DNA from: Deltaproteobacteria bacterium
GTDB lineage: Bacteria; Desulfobacterota; Binatia; Binatales; Binataceae
DNA: 36,873 nucleotides
Assembly: GCA_021801125.1 (NCBI GenBank)
Contig: JAJYYI010000144.1
Location: forward strand, 1 to 36,873
Reading direction: 5' to 3'
Shown: one piece after another, positions 16,580 through 24,722 of the stretch
Position numbering within the stretch: the stretch's first letter is position 1
How the letters are laid out: the number at the start of each line of letters is the position of its first letter
Translations under genes and position numbers: made by a program
Notes under the pieces: model-generated
Databases searched by the model: none
The model's input: the letters and a program-made list of their open reading frames with translations, nothing else
What the model was told of the DNA's origin: nothing

Positions 16580-17326
16580 ATGATTCGCGCGATCATTTTC
16601 GACCTCGACGGCACCCTGGTTGACACCGAACCGTTGCATTTCGCGGCGTTCAACGAGGCGCTGGCTCCATTGAAAATCGCGATCCCGCGCGAAGACTATT
16701 GGGCGCGCCTGATCGGTTACGACGACCAGGGGTGCTTCGAGATCGTGTTGCGGGAACGGTTTGGAACGGCAAGCGCCGACGAGATCAACACGCTGATTCG
16801 CCGCAAGACAGGGATCTACCAGCGATTGATCACCGGCGGCAACCTATTATACCCTGGCGCGCTGGAGTTCGTTCGTCAGTGCGCCGAGCGGTTTCCGCTG
16901 GCGCTGGCTACGGGGACACTTGCTGACGAAGCCGAGCATCTCTTGGCGCAAACCGGTCTGCGCGACTCTTTTATCGAAATCGTCGCGGCAGAGCACGTTT
17001 CGCAAGGTAAGCCCTCGGCGATGCCGTTTGTCGCCGCGCTGGAGCGTCTGAACAAGGCGCTGCGCGCTTGTCCGTCGACCGCAGCAAGGTTCGCTGCCTT
17101 GGCCAAACCGCTCGAACCAGGCCAATCTGGGATTACCGCGGCACAGTGTCTGGCGATTGAGGACTCAGTTGCGGGGGTTACTTCGGCGCGCCGCGCTGAG
17201 ATGAAGGTACTGGCGCTAACGCACACGGCGCGCCCGGCCGAGCTTTCGCAGGCGGATTTGGTGTTCGACAGCTTCGAGGCTATCAATCTCGACCTGGTCC
17301 TGCGGACGTTCGATGATAAAGTTTAG
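16580..17326 (+). CDS. HAD-superfamily phosphatase, beta-phosphoglucomutase-like
   Basis: A protein of 248 residues. Motif I is IIFDLDGTLVDTEP, with the nucleophile Asp8 and acid/base Asp10. A helical cap follows (EALAPLKIAIPREDYWARLI). Motif II lies in FPLALATGTLADEAEHLL, where the usual Ser/Thr is the T of ATG. Motif III is the Lys in SQGKPSAMPF. Motif IV is LAIEDSVAGVTSARRAEMK. Between motifs III and IV there is an extra segment of about 25 residues (including LRACPSTAARFAALAKPLEP), longer than in typical phosphoglycolate phosphatase or beta-PGM-like enzymes. The substrate is unknown. The next gene is close downstream, so co-transcription is likely. Confidence 0.85.
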   Translation: MIRAIIFDLDGTLVDTEPLHFAAFNEALAPLKIAIPREDYWARLIGYDDQGCFEIVLRERFGTASADEINTLIRRKTGIYQRLITGGNLLYPGALEFVRQCAERFPLALATGTLADEAEHLLAQTGLRDSFIEIVAAEHVSQGKPSAMPFVAALERLNKALRACPSTAARFAALAKPLEPGQSGITAAQCLAIEDSVAGVTSARRAEMKVLALTHTARPAELSQADLVFDSFEAINLDLVLRTFDDKV

Positions 17327-17422
17327 GTCCAAGGGGGACCGATGGCGAACTCTCCGATGACGCAAGGTTATCGGAAACCAGGACCGCACAGGCTCGTTAA
17401 ACCGCGTTCCAGGAGTCAAGCG

Positions 17423-18232
17423 ATGGCGCAAGCGCATGATGCAGAAATGGGGATCACTGAAGAGAAGATCTCCCTGGCCGGCGGGGAACTGCTCCTGCTC
17501 AAGGCGGGCAAGGGCCGACCGTTGTTGGTGCTTCACGAAGAATTGGGGTTTCCCGGATGGCTTTGGTGGAACCGCGAACTCGCGCGTGAGCATTCGCTAA
17601 TCGCTCCGCTCCACCCCGGGTTCGGCCGTTCACCCAGACGGGAGTGGATCCTAAACGTCCGCGACCTCGCAGGCTTCTATCTGTGGTTTATCCGCGAACA
17701 AAAGCTCGCGCCGGTCGACGTCATAGGGATCTCGTTCGGCGGCTGGGTCGCGGCCGAGATGGCGGCTTTCGCTCCGGAAAGCCTGCGTCGTATCGTGCTC
17801 GTCGCGCCGCTGGGCATCGCTCCGCCGCAAGGCCATCTGATGGACATGTTCACGGTAACCGCGCGCGGCTACCTCCGATCGAGCGTCGCGGCCGCGCAAA
17901 AGACGCCCGAGTTCGGCTCGCTTTTCGGCGGCAGCCCAAGCCCCGAGCAGTTCGAAGCGTTCGAGGAAGCCAGGGCCGAAGCGGCGCGGCTCGCCTGGCA
18001 GCCTTACATGTACAATCCCAGTCTGCCCCACCTGCTAGTGGGCGCACGGCATGTGCCCGCACTTGTCATCTGGGGACAGGAAGACACCGTGGCACCGGTC
18101 GGTTGCGGTGAGATTTACGCCCGAGCCCTGCCCAACTCGCGGCTGACGATATTCGAAAGCTGCGGTCATCGGCCGGAGATTGAACAACGCGAGCGGTTCG
18201 TTGCCGAAGTCCGCTCTTTTTTGGCAGCCTAA
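17423..18232 (+). CDS. Alpha/beta-fold hydrolase
   Basis: A protein of about 269 residues. The fold is shown by PLLVLHEELGFPGWLWW (oxyanion region), HPGFGRSPRREW, the nucleophile elbow GISFGGW, a late acid in WGQEDTVAP and the His in ESCGHRPEIEQ. Together these give a Ser-Asp-His triad. Two starts are possible: ATG 17423 follows AGGAG at seven bases, and ATG 17342 follows AAGGGGG at four. The 27 extra residues of the longer form are basic and do not resemble homologues, so the shorter form is preferred. Enzymes of this kind hydrolyse esters, C-C or C-halogen bonds, and the substrate is not evident. The luciferase-like oxidoreductase starts 35 bases later, so the two probably act in one pathway. 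Confidence 0.83.
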   Translation: MAQAHDAEMGITEEKISLAGGELLLLKAGKGRPLLVLHEELGFPGWLWWNRELAREHSLIAPLHPGFGRSPRREWILNVRDLAGFYLWFIREQKLAPVDVIGISFGGWVAAEMAAFAPESLRRIVLVAPLGIAPPQGHLMDMFTVTARGYLRSSVAAAQKTPEFGSLFGGSPSPEQFEAFEEARAEAARLAWQPYMYNPSLPHLLVGARHVPALVIWGQEDTVAPVGCGEIYARALPNSRLTIFESCGHRPEIEQRERFVAEVRSFLAA

Positions 18233-18267
18233 ATTTCGAGCGCAAACGAAACCGTGGGGGATGAACA

Positions 18268-19617
18268 ATGCATATAATGTGGTTTAGCGAGCGCGCCTAC
18301 CATTTCGATCCGGAAACGCAAAGCGAACAGCATCGGCAGTTCGAAAACGAGGTCATTCGCCGGCGCAGCTTTTTCGGACTACCCAACTCGATGTGCGAAC
18401 CGGAGCACGCTTCGCGCCTGCTCAACCAGTACCTGGACGAAAAGCTGTACTCCGAGGAGTTGGGCTTCGACGGCGTGATGCTGAATGAGCATCATGGCAC
18501 CCCGTTTTGCCTCGGCGCCGTGATGGACGTCGAAGCCGCCATCCTGGCCAAGCTAACTAAGCGGGTAAAAATCGTGCTGCTTGGCAATCCGATACCGACG
18601 GTGGCGAATCCCCTGCGACTAGCCGAGGAGTTGGCGATGATCGACCTCATTCCGGGCGGCCGCCTCGTCGCGGGATGGGTGAGAGGCGCGGGCAGCGAGC
18701 AATTGGCCAACAATGCGAACCCCGCTTACAACCGCGAATATCTGGAAGAGGGCATCGACTTCATCATCAAGGCATGGACGACGCCCGGCCCCTTCCGCTA
18801 CGAAGGTAAACATTTTCATTTCAGGTTCATCAACCCATGGGTGCTGCCGCTGCAAAAACCCCATCCGCAATTCTGGATCCCCGGCTTGGTGAGCCCGGAC
18901 ACGGTTATCTGGTGCGCAAAGCGCCGCTATCCCTACATTGCCCTTGCGACCAAGCTCGCGCCGACCGTGGAGTTGTGGGACCTGTACACCAAGATTGCAG
19001 CGGCGGAAGGTTATCAGGCCGGTCCGGAAAATTTCGGCTACATGCAGCCCGTGTTCGTGGGGCACAACCAGGCGCGCGCCGAGGCCTTGGGCGAGCGTTT
19101 CATGTTCGGCGGCGGGTTTGCCCATTTCGCGCGTCCGGAATGGATGTTCCCGCCGGGGTACAACTCCAAAGAAGCGACGCGCAGGCTTGCGCGCCTGAAC
19201 TCCGGCCCGAATCTTCCAGGCAAGCCCATCCATCGCAGCCAGGGCAATGAAACCGAGGAAGAGATCGAAGCGATAAAGCGCGAGATCTACGCCGGCTACC
19301 CTCAGGCTCGCAAGGAACTGCAAATGATCGCCGGCACGCCCGACTACGTGACCAAACAGGTGCGCAAGGTGCTCGAAGTCCTGCGTCCAGGTATCTTCTC
19401 GTTCTGGATAGACGGGCCGCTGTCCTTTAGCGACCGGCGGGAGTGCCTGCGGCTTTTGGCAACGGAGGTGCTGCCAGCGGTAAGGGAGTTTGCGGACGAA
19501 CTCGGTCTGGAGGACCCGTTTGCACGCAAGGCCGGCAGCCGCGCACTGCCCGCCGACGGCAAACCCGCGCCGGTGGCGCAGGCCGAGATGCTCAAGCAAA
19601 TGGCCGCTGTCGCTTAG
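18268..19617 (+). CDS. Luciferase-like (LLM class) flavin/F420-dependent oxidoreductase
   Basis: A protein of 449 residues with the TIM-barrel LLM fold. Landmarks are MHIMWFSERAYHF (strand 1), EELGFDGVMLNEHHGTPFCL (the 'N-E-H-H' segment of LLM monooxygenases), KIVLLGNPIPTVANPLRLAE, MIDLIPGGRLVAGWVRGAGS and KPHPQFWIPGLVSPDTVIW. A long C-terminal extension (residues about 330-449, including REIYAGYPQARKELQMIAGT) is typical of larger members near 430-460 residues. GGGGGAT lies about six bases before the start codon. Family members add oxygen to, or reduce, organic substrates using FMNH2 or F420. The cofactor and substrate are not determined. It is sandwiched between a hydrolase and a CoA-transferase. 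A short GC-rich hairpin (GCGGGC-AAAC-GCCCGC) overlaps its stop codon at 19617-19632. Confidence 0.88.
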   Translation: MHIMWFSERAYHFDPETQSEQHRQFENEVIRRRSFFGLPNSMCEPEHASRLLNQYLDEKLYSEELGFDGVMLNEHHGTPFCLGAVMDVEAAILAKLTKRVKIVLLGNPIPTVANPLRLAEELAMIDLIPGGRLVAGWVRGAGSEQLANNANPAYNREYLEEGIDFIIKAWTTPGPFRYEGKHFHFRFINPWVLPLQKPHPQFWIPGLVSPDTVIWCAKRRYPYIALATKLAPTVELWDLYTKIAAAEGYQAGPENFGYMQPVFVGHNQARAEALGERFMFGGGFAHFARPEWMFPPGYNSKEATRRLARLNSGPNLPGKPIHRSQGNETEEEIEAIKREIYAGYPQARKELQMIAGTPDYVTKQVRKVLEVLRPGIFSFWIDGPLSFSDRRECLRLLATEVLPAVREFADELGLEDPFARKAGSRALPADGKPAPVAQAEMLKQMAAVA

Positions 19618-19816
19618 CGGGCAAACGCCCGCCGGCGCGATCAACGTGGAAATCTGGGCACCGAGTGCCTGGGGTGGTGCACGCGCGGGACCTGATAGCG
19701 ACTGCACGCAGATACGCGCCGACTAGGTACGCGCCGGTGCGGCACAAAGCCGTTCAAGTTTCCGCCTTGCCGATGCCAAACCGAATGGCCGGCCCTCGGA
19801 TTCGAGGCAAATATAC

Positions 19817-21061
19817 ATGGCAACCGACAGTCTTTTACCAGAGCGTTTTGGTCCGCTGGCCGGACTGCGCGTAGTATGCAGCGGTAAGCTCATAGCCGCG
19901 CCCTTTGCTGCGCAGCTTGCCGCGCAATGGGGCGCCGAAGTGATTCAAGTCGAACCCCCAGGCGAGGGCGACATCGGCTACCGCCACATCGGGGTGAGAC
20001 TTCCCGCAACTGACGGGAAAGCTCCGGTTTCCGCCAGCTTTTTACAGGAACGGCGCAATGAACTGTTCGTAACGCTGGATTTCACCAAGCCGCGGGCGCG
20101 CGAGCTCTTTCTAAGGCTGCTTGGCCGCACCGATCTGTGGATCGAAAGCAGCAAACCGGGGACTTACGACCGATGGGGATTGGATGACAAGACTGTGATG
20201 GAGACGAATCCGCGCTTGGTGATTACCCATATCACGGCGTACGGGAAAAGCGGTGATCCGGATTACGCCCATCGTATCGCCTACGACTCGACCGGCCAGG
20301 CGTTCAGCGGCATGATGAGCCAGACGGGCTTCCCCGACCCCTCCCCGCCCTCGCGCGCGGCGCCCTGGACCGGCGACTATCTATGCGCCTATTTTGGGCT
20401 TGCCGCGAGCCTTGCGGCGGTTTTTCGCGCTCGCGCCAGCGGAGAAGGACAAGCGATAGACCTGGCTCACTTCGAGCCGCTGCATCATACGCTTGGCGGC
20501 ACGATGATCGAGTATTTCCAGGAGGGCGTCATTCGCGAACGGAGCGGAAACCGCGCGCAATCGTTTCAGCCGCTCGACACGTTTCGCGCCAAGGACGGAT
20601 GGGTCATGCTGGGCGCTTTGACCAAACCCGACTTTAGCCGGCTATGTCTGACTATCGGCCTAGACCCTGAGGACCCGCGCTGGATCAAGGCTCAACACAA
20701 CCTTGACTCAATCGAAGGAATTGAGTTCGACGCGTATATCCGGGGATGGGTTGCGGAACGCACAGCCGAAGAAGTAAATCGCTTGTTGAACCAAGCGTCG
20801 GTCGCCTGTTCCAGGGTCATGGACGCGCGGGACATCGCGGAAAATCCTCAGTACCGTGCCCGCGCAATCCATGTCGAGTGGGAAGACGAGCAAGTGGGAC
20901 GGGTCAAGGGTATCGGCGTGCTGCCTCGCTTCTCGCGCACCCCGGGCAAGATTTGGCGCGGCTCGGCCCGCCCCGGGCACGACAACCAGAAGGTTTACTC
21001 GGAACTGCTGGGGCTAAGCCGCGGCGAGATCGAGGAACTGACGCACGAAAAGATAATCTAG
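19817..21061 (+). CDS. CaiB/BaiF family (class III) CoA-transferase
   Basis: A protein of 414 residues. It begins with the family core GPLAGLRVVCSGKLIAAPFA and AAQWGAEVIQVEPPGEGDIG. Next come NELFVTLDFTKPRARELFL, RLVITHITAYGKSGD, RIAYDSTGQAFSGMMSQTG and AAPWTGDYLCAYFGLAASLA. Asp187 in the last of these sits where the CoA-thioester-forming Asp lies in formyl-CoA and crotonobetainyl-CoA transferases. The C-terminal part has FQPLDTFRAKDGWVMLGAL and GVLPRFSRTPGKI. These enzymes move CoA between carboxylic acids. The position 200 bases after the LLM gene suggests activation of a product of the hydrolase/LLM steps, which is inference. A separate promoter for leuA follows 124 bases after its stop. 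Confidence 0.9.
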   Translation: MATDSLLPERFGPLAGLRVVCSGKLIAAPFAAQLAAQWGAEVIQVEPPGEGDIGYRHIGVRLPATDGKAPVSASFLQERRNELFVTLDFTKPRARELFLRLLGRTDLWIESSKPGTYDRWGLDDKTVMETNPRLVITHITAYGKSGDPDYAHRIAYDSTGQAFSGMMSQTGFPDPSPPSRAAPWTGDYLCAYFGLAASLAAVFRARASGEGQAIDLAHFEPLHHTLGGTMIEYFQEGVIRERSGNRAQSFQPLDTFRAKDGWVMLGALTKPDFSRLCLTIGLDPEDPRWIKAQHNLDSIEGIEFDAYIRGWVAERTAEEVNRLLNQASVACSRVMDARDIAENPQYRARAIHVEWEDEQVGRVKGIGVLPRFSRTPGKIWRGSARPGHDNQKVYSELLGLSRGEIEELTHEKII

Positions 21062-21184
21062 GTCGTTCACTGCGCAGGTGCGCCACGGGAACCTTCTGCA
21101 TTTGCCCATGAAGTCCGTGGCGGCGGGCGAGGCCGCGCGGCTGCGCCGATGCGAGTTATGTCCGGCGTCGCCTGGCGGCCCCCC

Positions 21185-21213
21185 TTGACGGTCGTGTACC
21201 GAGACTGTATAAA
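21185..21213 (+). promoter_or_regulatory. Sigma70-type promoter of leuA
   Basis: TTGACG at 21185-21190 and TATAAA at 21208-21213 with a 17-base spacer: close to consensus and optimally spaced. The predicted start near 21220 lies about 20 bases ahead of the leader-peptide start codon. Confidence 0.8.
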
Positions 21214-21239
21214 CGAAAGCTAACGTGGGCAAAACGGCG

Positions 21240-21320
21240 ATGTCTATCCCGGCGATTAACCTGCTAGCTCTCCTGTTGCTAACCGACTCCCGCGCCGGGG
21301 GGTTCGCCGTGTACGCCTGA
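21240..21320 (+). CDS. leuL: leu operon leader peptide (leucine attenuator)
   Basis: A 26-residue ORF from ATG 21240 to TGA 21318, beginning MSIPAINLLALLLLTDSR. Six of eight consecutive codons are leucine codons (CTG CTA, then CTC CTG TTG CTA after one Ala). This is the arrangement of ribosome-stalling leader peptides ahead of leucine genes, as in the leuL leader of enterobacteria. When charged tRNA-Leu is scarce the ribosome should stall here. That would leave CCGGGG (21295-21300) free to pair with CCCCGG (21346-21351) and so prevent the terminator downstream. It sits between the promoter and leuA, exactly where expected. The ribosome binding site is weak. The functional reading is an inference from architecture, but all the parts are visible. 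Confidence 0.85.
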   Translation: MSIPAINLLALLLLTDSRAGGFAVYA

Positions 21321-21343
21321 GCTGCACTAGGTTTCAAGACGAG

Positions 21344-21388
21344 CGCCCCGGACAGCGGAAGAAGACTGTCCGGGGCGTTTGTTTTTTC
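21344..21388 (+). terminator. Attenuator (intrinsic terminator) of leuA
   Basis: CGCCCCGGACAG (21344-21355), a 10-base loop, CTGTCCGGGGCG (21366-21377), then TTTGTTTTTTC. This is a perfect 12-bp GC-rich stem followed by a U-rich tail. It ends 58 bases before leuA, so it must be bypassed for leuA to be expressed. Its 5' arm can pair with the end of the leader-peptide coding region. Confidence 0.9.
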
Positions 21389-21445
21389 GGGCTCTTTGCT
21401 GCGTGGGCCGCAAGCGACGAAACGCAACTTGGAGGAGCGTAAAAG

Positions 21446-23023
21446 ATGACTGTTTCAACACCCGACGCCAACGGGAATTCACGCGATGATTACGTACGAA
21501 TCTTCGACACCACGTTGCGTGACGGCGAGCAATCGCCTGGCGCGACCATGAATGTCGAAGAAAAGGTGACAATCGCGCGTCAGCTTGAGCTACTCAACGT
21601 AGACGTGATAGAGGCCGGCTTCGCCATTTCTTCGGAAGGCGACTTCGAGGGCGTGCGCCGAGTTGCTCAGGCGGTCACCAAGCCGGTGGTGTTGAGCCTG
21701 GCGCGCACTAATCAGCCTGATATAGAGCGCGCGCTGGCGGCGGTCGAGAAGGCGGTGCGCCCCGGCATACACATCTTCATCGCCACCTCCGACATCCACC
21801 TTAAGTACAAGCTTCAGATGAACCGCGAGGAAGTCCTCGCTGCGGTCACACGCGCGGTCTCCTTTGCCAAGCGCCACCTCGACCATATCGAGTTCTCCTG
21901 CGAGGACGCTTCGCGCAGCGACTGGGCCTATCTCGCGGCGGTATGCGAGGAAGCGATTCGCAGCGGGGCAAGCGTAGTCAACATTCCCGATACCACCGGA
22001 CACGCCGTGCCCGAGGAGTACGGGCGGCTCTACGCCTACCTGCGCGAACGGGTTGCCAACGCCGACAAGGTTATCTGGAGCGCACATTGCCATAATGACC
22101 TCGGCCTGGCGGTCGCCAACTCGCTGGCCGCGATCCGTAACGGAGTGCGCCAGGTCGAATGTACCGTAAACGGCATCGGCGAGCGCGCGGGAAACACCTC
22201 GATGGAAGAGGTGGTGATGGCGTTGAAGACGCGCAAAGATCTCTTCGGTGTCGATTCCCAGGTGAACACGCGGCAGATCTATCCCGCCTCACGCCTGCTT
22301 TCGCAGATAATCGGTCAAGCGGTGCCGCCAAATAAGCCGATCGTCGGTGACAACGCCTTTGCCCATGAAGCGGGTATCCATCAGGACGGCGTTCTCAAAC
22401 ACAAGCTTACCTACGAAATAATGAAGCCCGAGGACATCGGGATTCCGTCAAACAAGCTCGTGCTCGGCAAGCATTCGGGACGCCACGCCTTCGTCGAACG
22501 GCTAAAGGAGTTAGGCGTCGACCCGGCCTATCTCGACCTCAATAGCGTGTTTGCCGAGTTCAAGGCGCTTTGCGACAAGAAAAAGGTCGTCTATGACGAC
22601 GACATTCTGGCCTTGGTCACCGAGGATGCGCGCCACGCCGGGGAATATTACGCGCTGACCTCGCTCGAGGTGGGCTCGTCGAGCAAGTCCACGCCTTCCG
22701 CCACGGTGACGCTCAAGGTAGGCGAGCAGGAACAGACGGCCAGCGCCATTGGCGACGGCATGGTCGACGCGTGTTACAAGGCGATTTGCAAGGCGGCTAC
22801 CGCCGACGTGACGCTGAATCGTTACAGCGTGAAGTCGATCACTCGCGGCACCGACGCCCTGGGCGAAGTGAACTGTCTGGTGGCAAAGGACGGCATGACG
22901 GTCGCCGGCCAGGGGGCTCATAGCGATATCGTGATGGCTAGCGCGCTCGCTTTTGTTAATGCGTTGAATCGGCTGCAACTGCGCCGCCATGCCTGCGGTC
23001 AGCGGCCTGCTGGAGGACCATAA
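21446..23023 (+). CDS. leuA: 2-Isopropylmalate synthase
   Basis: A protein of 525 residues. It starts at ATG 21446 with GGAGGAG eight bases upstream. The catalytic HMGL-like TIM barrel shows [20 protein letters not shown] with its metal-binding Asp, [40 protein letters not shown] (metal His residues), [20 protein letters not shown] and [13 protein letters not shown]. The C-terminal LeuA regulatory domain (from about residue 390, including [20 protein letters not shown]) binds leucine for feedback inhibition in homologues. The reaction is acetyl-CoA + 2-ketoisovalerate to 2-isopropylmalate. The length and regulatory domain favour leuA over citramalate or homocitrate synthase, and the leucine leader upstream supports this independently. 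Confidence 0.96.
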   Translation: MTVSTPDANGNSRDDYVRIFDTTLRDGEQSPGATMNVEEKVTIARQLELLNVDVIEAGFAISSEGDFEGVRRVAQAVTKPVVLSLARTNQPDIERALAAVEKAVRPGIHIFIATSDIHLKYKLQMNREEVLAAVTRAVSFAKRHLDHIEFSCEDASRSDWAYLAAVCEEAIRSGASVVNIPDTTGHAVPEEYGRLYAYLRERVANADKVIWSAHCHNDLGLAVANSLAAIRNGVRQVECTVNGIGERAGNTSMEEVVMALKTRKDLFGVDSQVNTRQIYPASRLLSQIIGQAVPPNKPIVGDNAFAHEAGIHQDGVLKHKLTYEIMKPEDIGIPSNKLVLGKHSGRHAFVERLKELGVDPAYLDLNSVFAEFKALCDKKKVVYDDDILALVTEDARHAGEYYALTSLEVGSSSKSTPSATVTLKVGEQEQTASAIGDGMVDACYKAICKAATADVTLNRYSVKSITRGTDALGEVNCLVAKDGMTVAGQGAHSDIVMASALAFVNALNRLQLRRHACGQRPAGGP

Positions 23024-23461
23024 ATAGCCGCAATCGGTTACGCGTTAGGTGGCTGTTCGGAATCCATTCGGCACGTCATTGGGCGAAACCCCGTTAGCAC
23101 GCGGCGGACCGGGTTTTAGGGTGCTCAAGGGGCGGTTGGTTATTGCACGACCGGCGGCCTTAGTGCTAGTGCTACGCGACGAACTGCAAGGTCGTTTGAA
23201 TTCGGGGCAAAAGAACCCACGTTCTCAGGAGTTTTCAGCAGCGTTTTAGTAACCTGTTTGCGCTTCAAGAAGGCCGTCGTGTGAGCGGCGGCGCGAGCTT
23301 TCGCCTGGCCGCGCGGCAGCGGCCCGGACGGAGCGCCCGCGAAGCGGCATCGGGAACACTAATCAGAGGTCGAGCGGCAGCGGCAACGCAGTCGAGGTGT
23401 TGAAAGGTAGTTTACACTCCATGATGCCCGCAGACGAGGCGCGGGCAGTTAGCGCACAGAG
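23024..23461. other. Gap between leuA and leuB, no gene
   Basis: About 440 bases with no protein-like frame; the 66-codon ORF at 23049-23249 has no recognisable features. A hairpin (TGCCCGC 23425-23431 with GCGGGCA 23441-23447) lies 14 bases ahead of leuB. leuC and leuD, often placed between these genes, are absent. Confidence 0.5.
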
Positions 23462-24571
23462 ATGACCTACAAAGTTCTGGTTCTGAAGGGCGACGGAATC
23501 GGTCCCGAGGTGACAAGCGAAGCCGTGCAGGTGCTCAAGGTTGTTGCGCGGCGCGCTGCGGTCGATTTCGCCTTTGAAGAAGCCGTAATTGGCGGAGCGG
23601 CAATCGACGCGTTTGGCGTCCCGATGCGCCCGGAGACGCTGAAGCTGGCCACTGAATGCGACGCGGTATTGTTCGGCGCCGTCGGCGGCCCGAAGTGGGA
23701 CAACCCGAACGCGGCCCACCGGCCCGAACAGGCGCTGTTGACGCTGCGCAAGGAGCTGGGTCTTTACGCCAACCTCCGTCCGGTCAGGACGTTGAAGGAG
23801 TTGCTGAACGCCTCTCCTTTGCGCCCTGAGATAGTCTCAGGCGTCGATCTGGTGGTCCTGCGCGAGCTTACCGGCGGCCTGTATTACGGCCGCCCAAGCG
23901 AAAAGCGCCAGGGAGCTGAGGGGCGCGAGGCAGTGGACACCTGCTTTTATAGCGAAGCCGAGATCGCCCGCGCGGTGCGTTTTGGCTTCGATCTGGCGCG
24001 CCGGCGCCGCAAGCACCTGACGCTCGTGGACAAAGCGAACATCCTTTCCACCTCGCGCCTATGGCGCGAGATCGGCACTGAAATCGCGGCGGAGAACAAG
24101 GACGTCACCTTCGACACGCTCCTGGTTGACGCGATGGCGATGCATCTGTTGCGCCGGCCAACGGACTTCGACGTGATCGTCACGGAGAATATGTTCGGGG
24201 ACATCCTGACCGATGAGGCCTCGATGCTGGCGGGGTCGATGGGCCTGCTGCCGTCAGCGTCGATCGGCAGTGAAACAAACAGCGTCGGCTTTCACATCGG
24301 TCTTTACGAGCCGATTCATGGCACCGCTCCGGATATCGTGGGAAGAGATCGGGCCAATCCGATCGCAGCGATCCTATCCGCCGCAATGATGCTCGACTTG
24401 TCCTTCGGCATGCACGCCGAGGCGGAATGGATCAACGACGCGGTTGCCGGCGTGCTGCGTGAAGGCTACCGGACGCCTGACCTCGCCGCGCCGGGCACGA
24501 AAATGACGGGTTGCAAGGCGATGGGCCGTCTGATCCGCGAGCGGCTCGAGAGCATGGAGCGCGACGCCTGA
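23462..24571 (+). CDS. leuB: 3-Isopropylmalate dehydrogenase
   Basis: A protein of 369 residues of the isocitrate/isopropylmalate dehydrogenase family. Landmarks are LVLKGDGIGPEVTSEAVQVL, FGAVGGPKWDNPNAAHRPEQ, LGLYANLRPVRTL (arginines that bind the substrate carboxylate), VVLRELTGGLYYGRPS, LTLVDKANILSTSRLWREI, VTENMFGDILTDEASMLAGS (metal-binding Asp residues) and YEPIHGTAPDIVGRDRANPI (the NAD-binding loop; it matches IPMDHs rather than NADP-type ICDHs). The reaction is oxidation and decarboxylation of 3-isopropylmalate to 2-ketoisocaproate. It follows leuA by 438 bases and is in turn followed by a Usg/Asd-like gene, an order known from other bacteria. It may be read from the attenuated leuA promoter or from its own. 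Confidence 0.96.
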   Translation: MTYKVLVLKGDGIGPEVTSEAVQVLKVVARRAAVDFAFEEAVIGGAAIDAFGVPMRPETLKLATECDAVLFGAVGGPKWDNPNAAHRPEQALLTLRKELGLYANLRPVRTLKELLNASPLRPEIVSGVDLVVLRELTGGLYYGRPSEKRQGAEGREAVDTCFYSEAEIARAVRFGFDLARRRRKHLTLVDKANILSTSRLWREIGTEIAAENKDVTFDTLLVDAMAMHLLRRPTDFDVIVTENMFGDILTDEASMLAGSMGLLPSASIGSETNSVGFHIGLYEPIHGTAPDIVGRDRANPIAAILSAAMMLDLSFGMHAEAEWINDAVAGVLREGYRTPDLAAPGTKMTGCKAMGRLIRERLESMERDA

Positions 24572-24722
24572 CTGCGCACCACCCCGCGCAGCTAATCGGC
24601 CAAGCCGTCGGCCGCAGAGTCCTTCGCGGCCCGCGTTTGGCAAGTCCGGCGGCGGTTACCGCAGTCCCGTGGCTCGCTCTACGCCGCGGCGGCTCTCATG
24701 CAACTAAAGGGTGGGAAACCTG

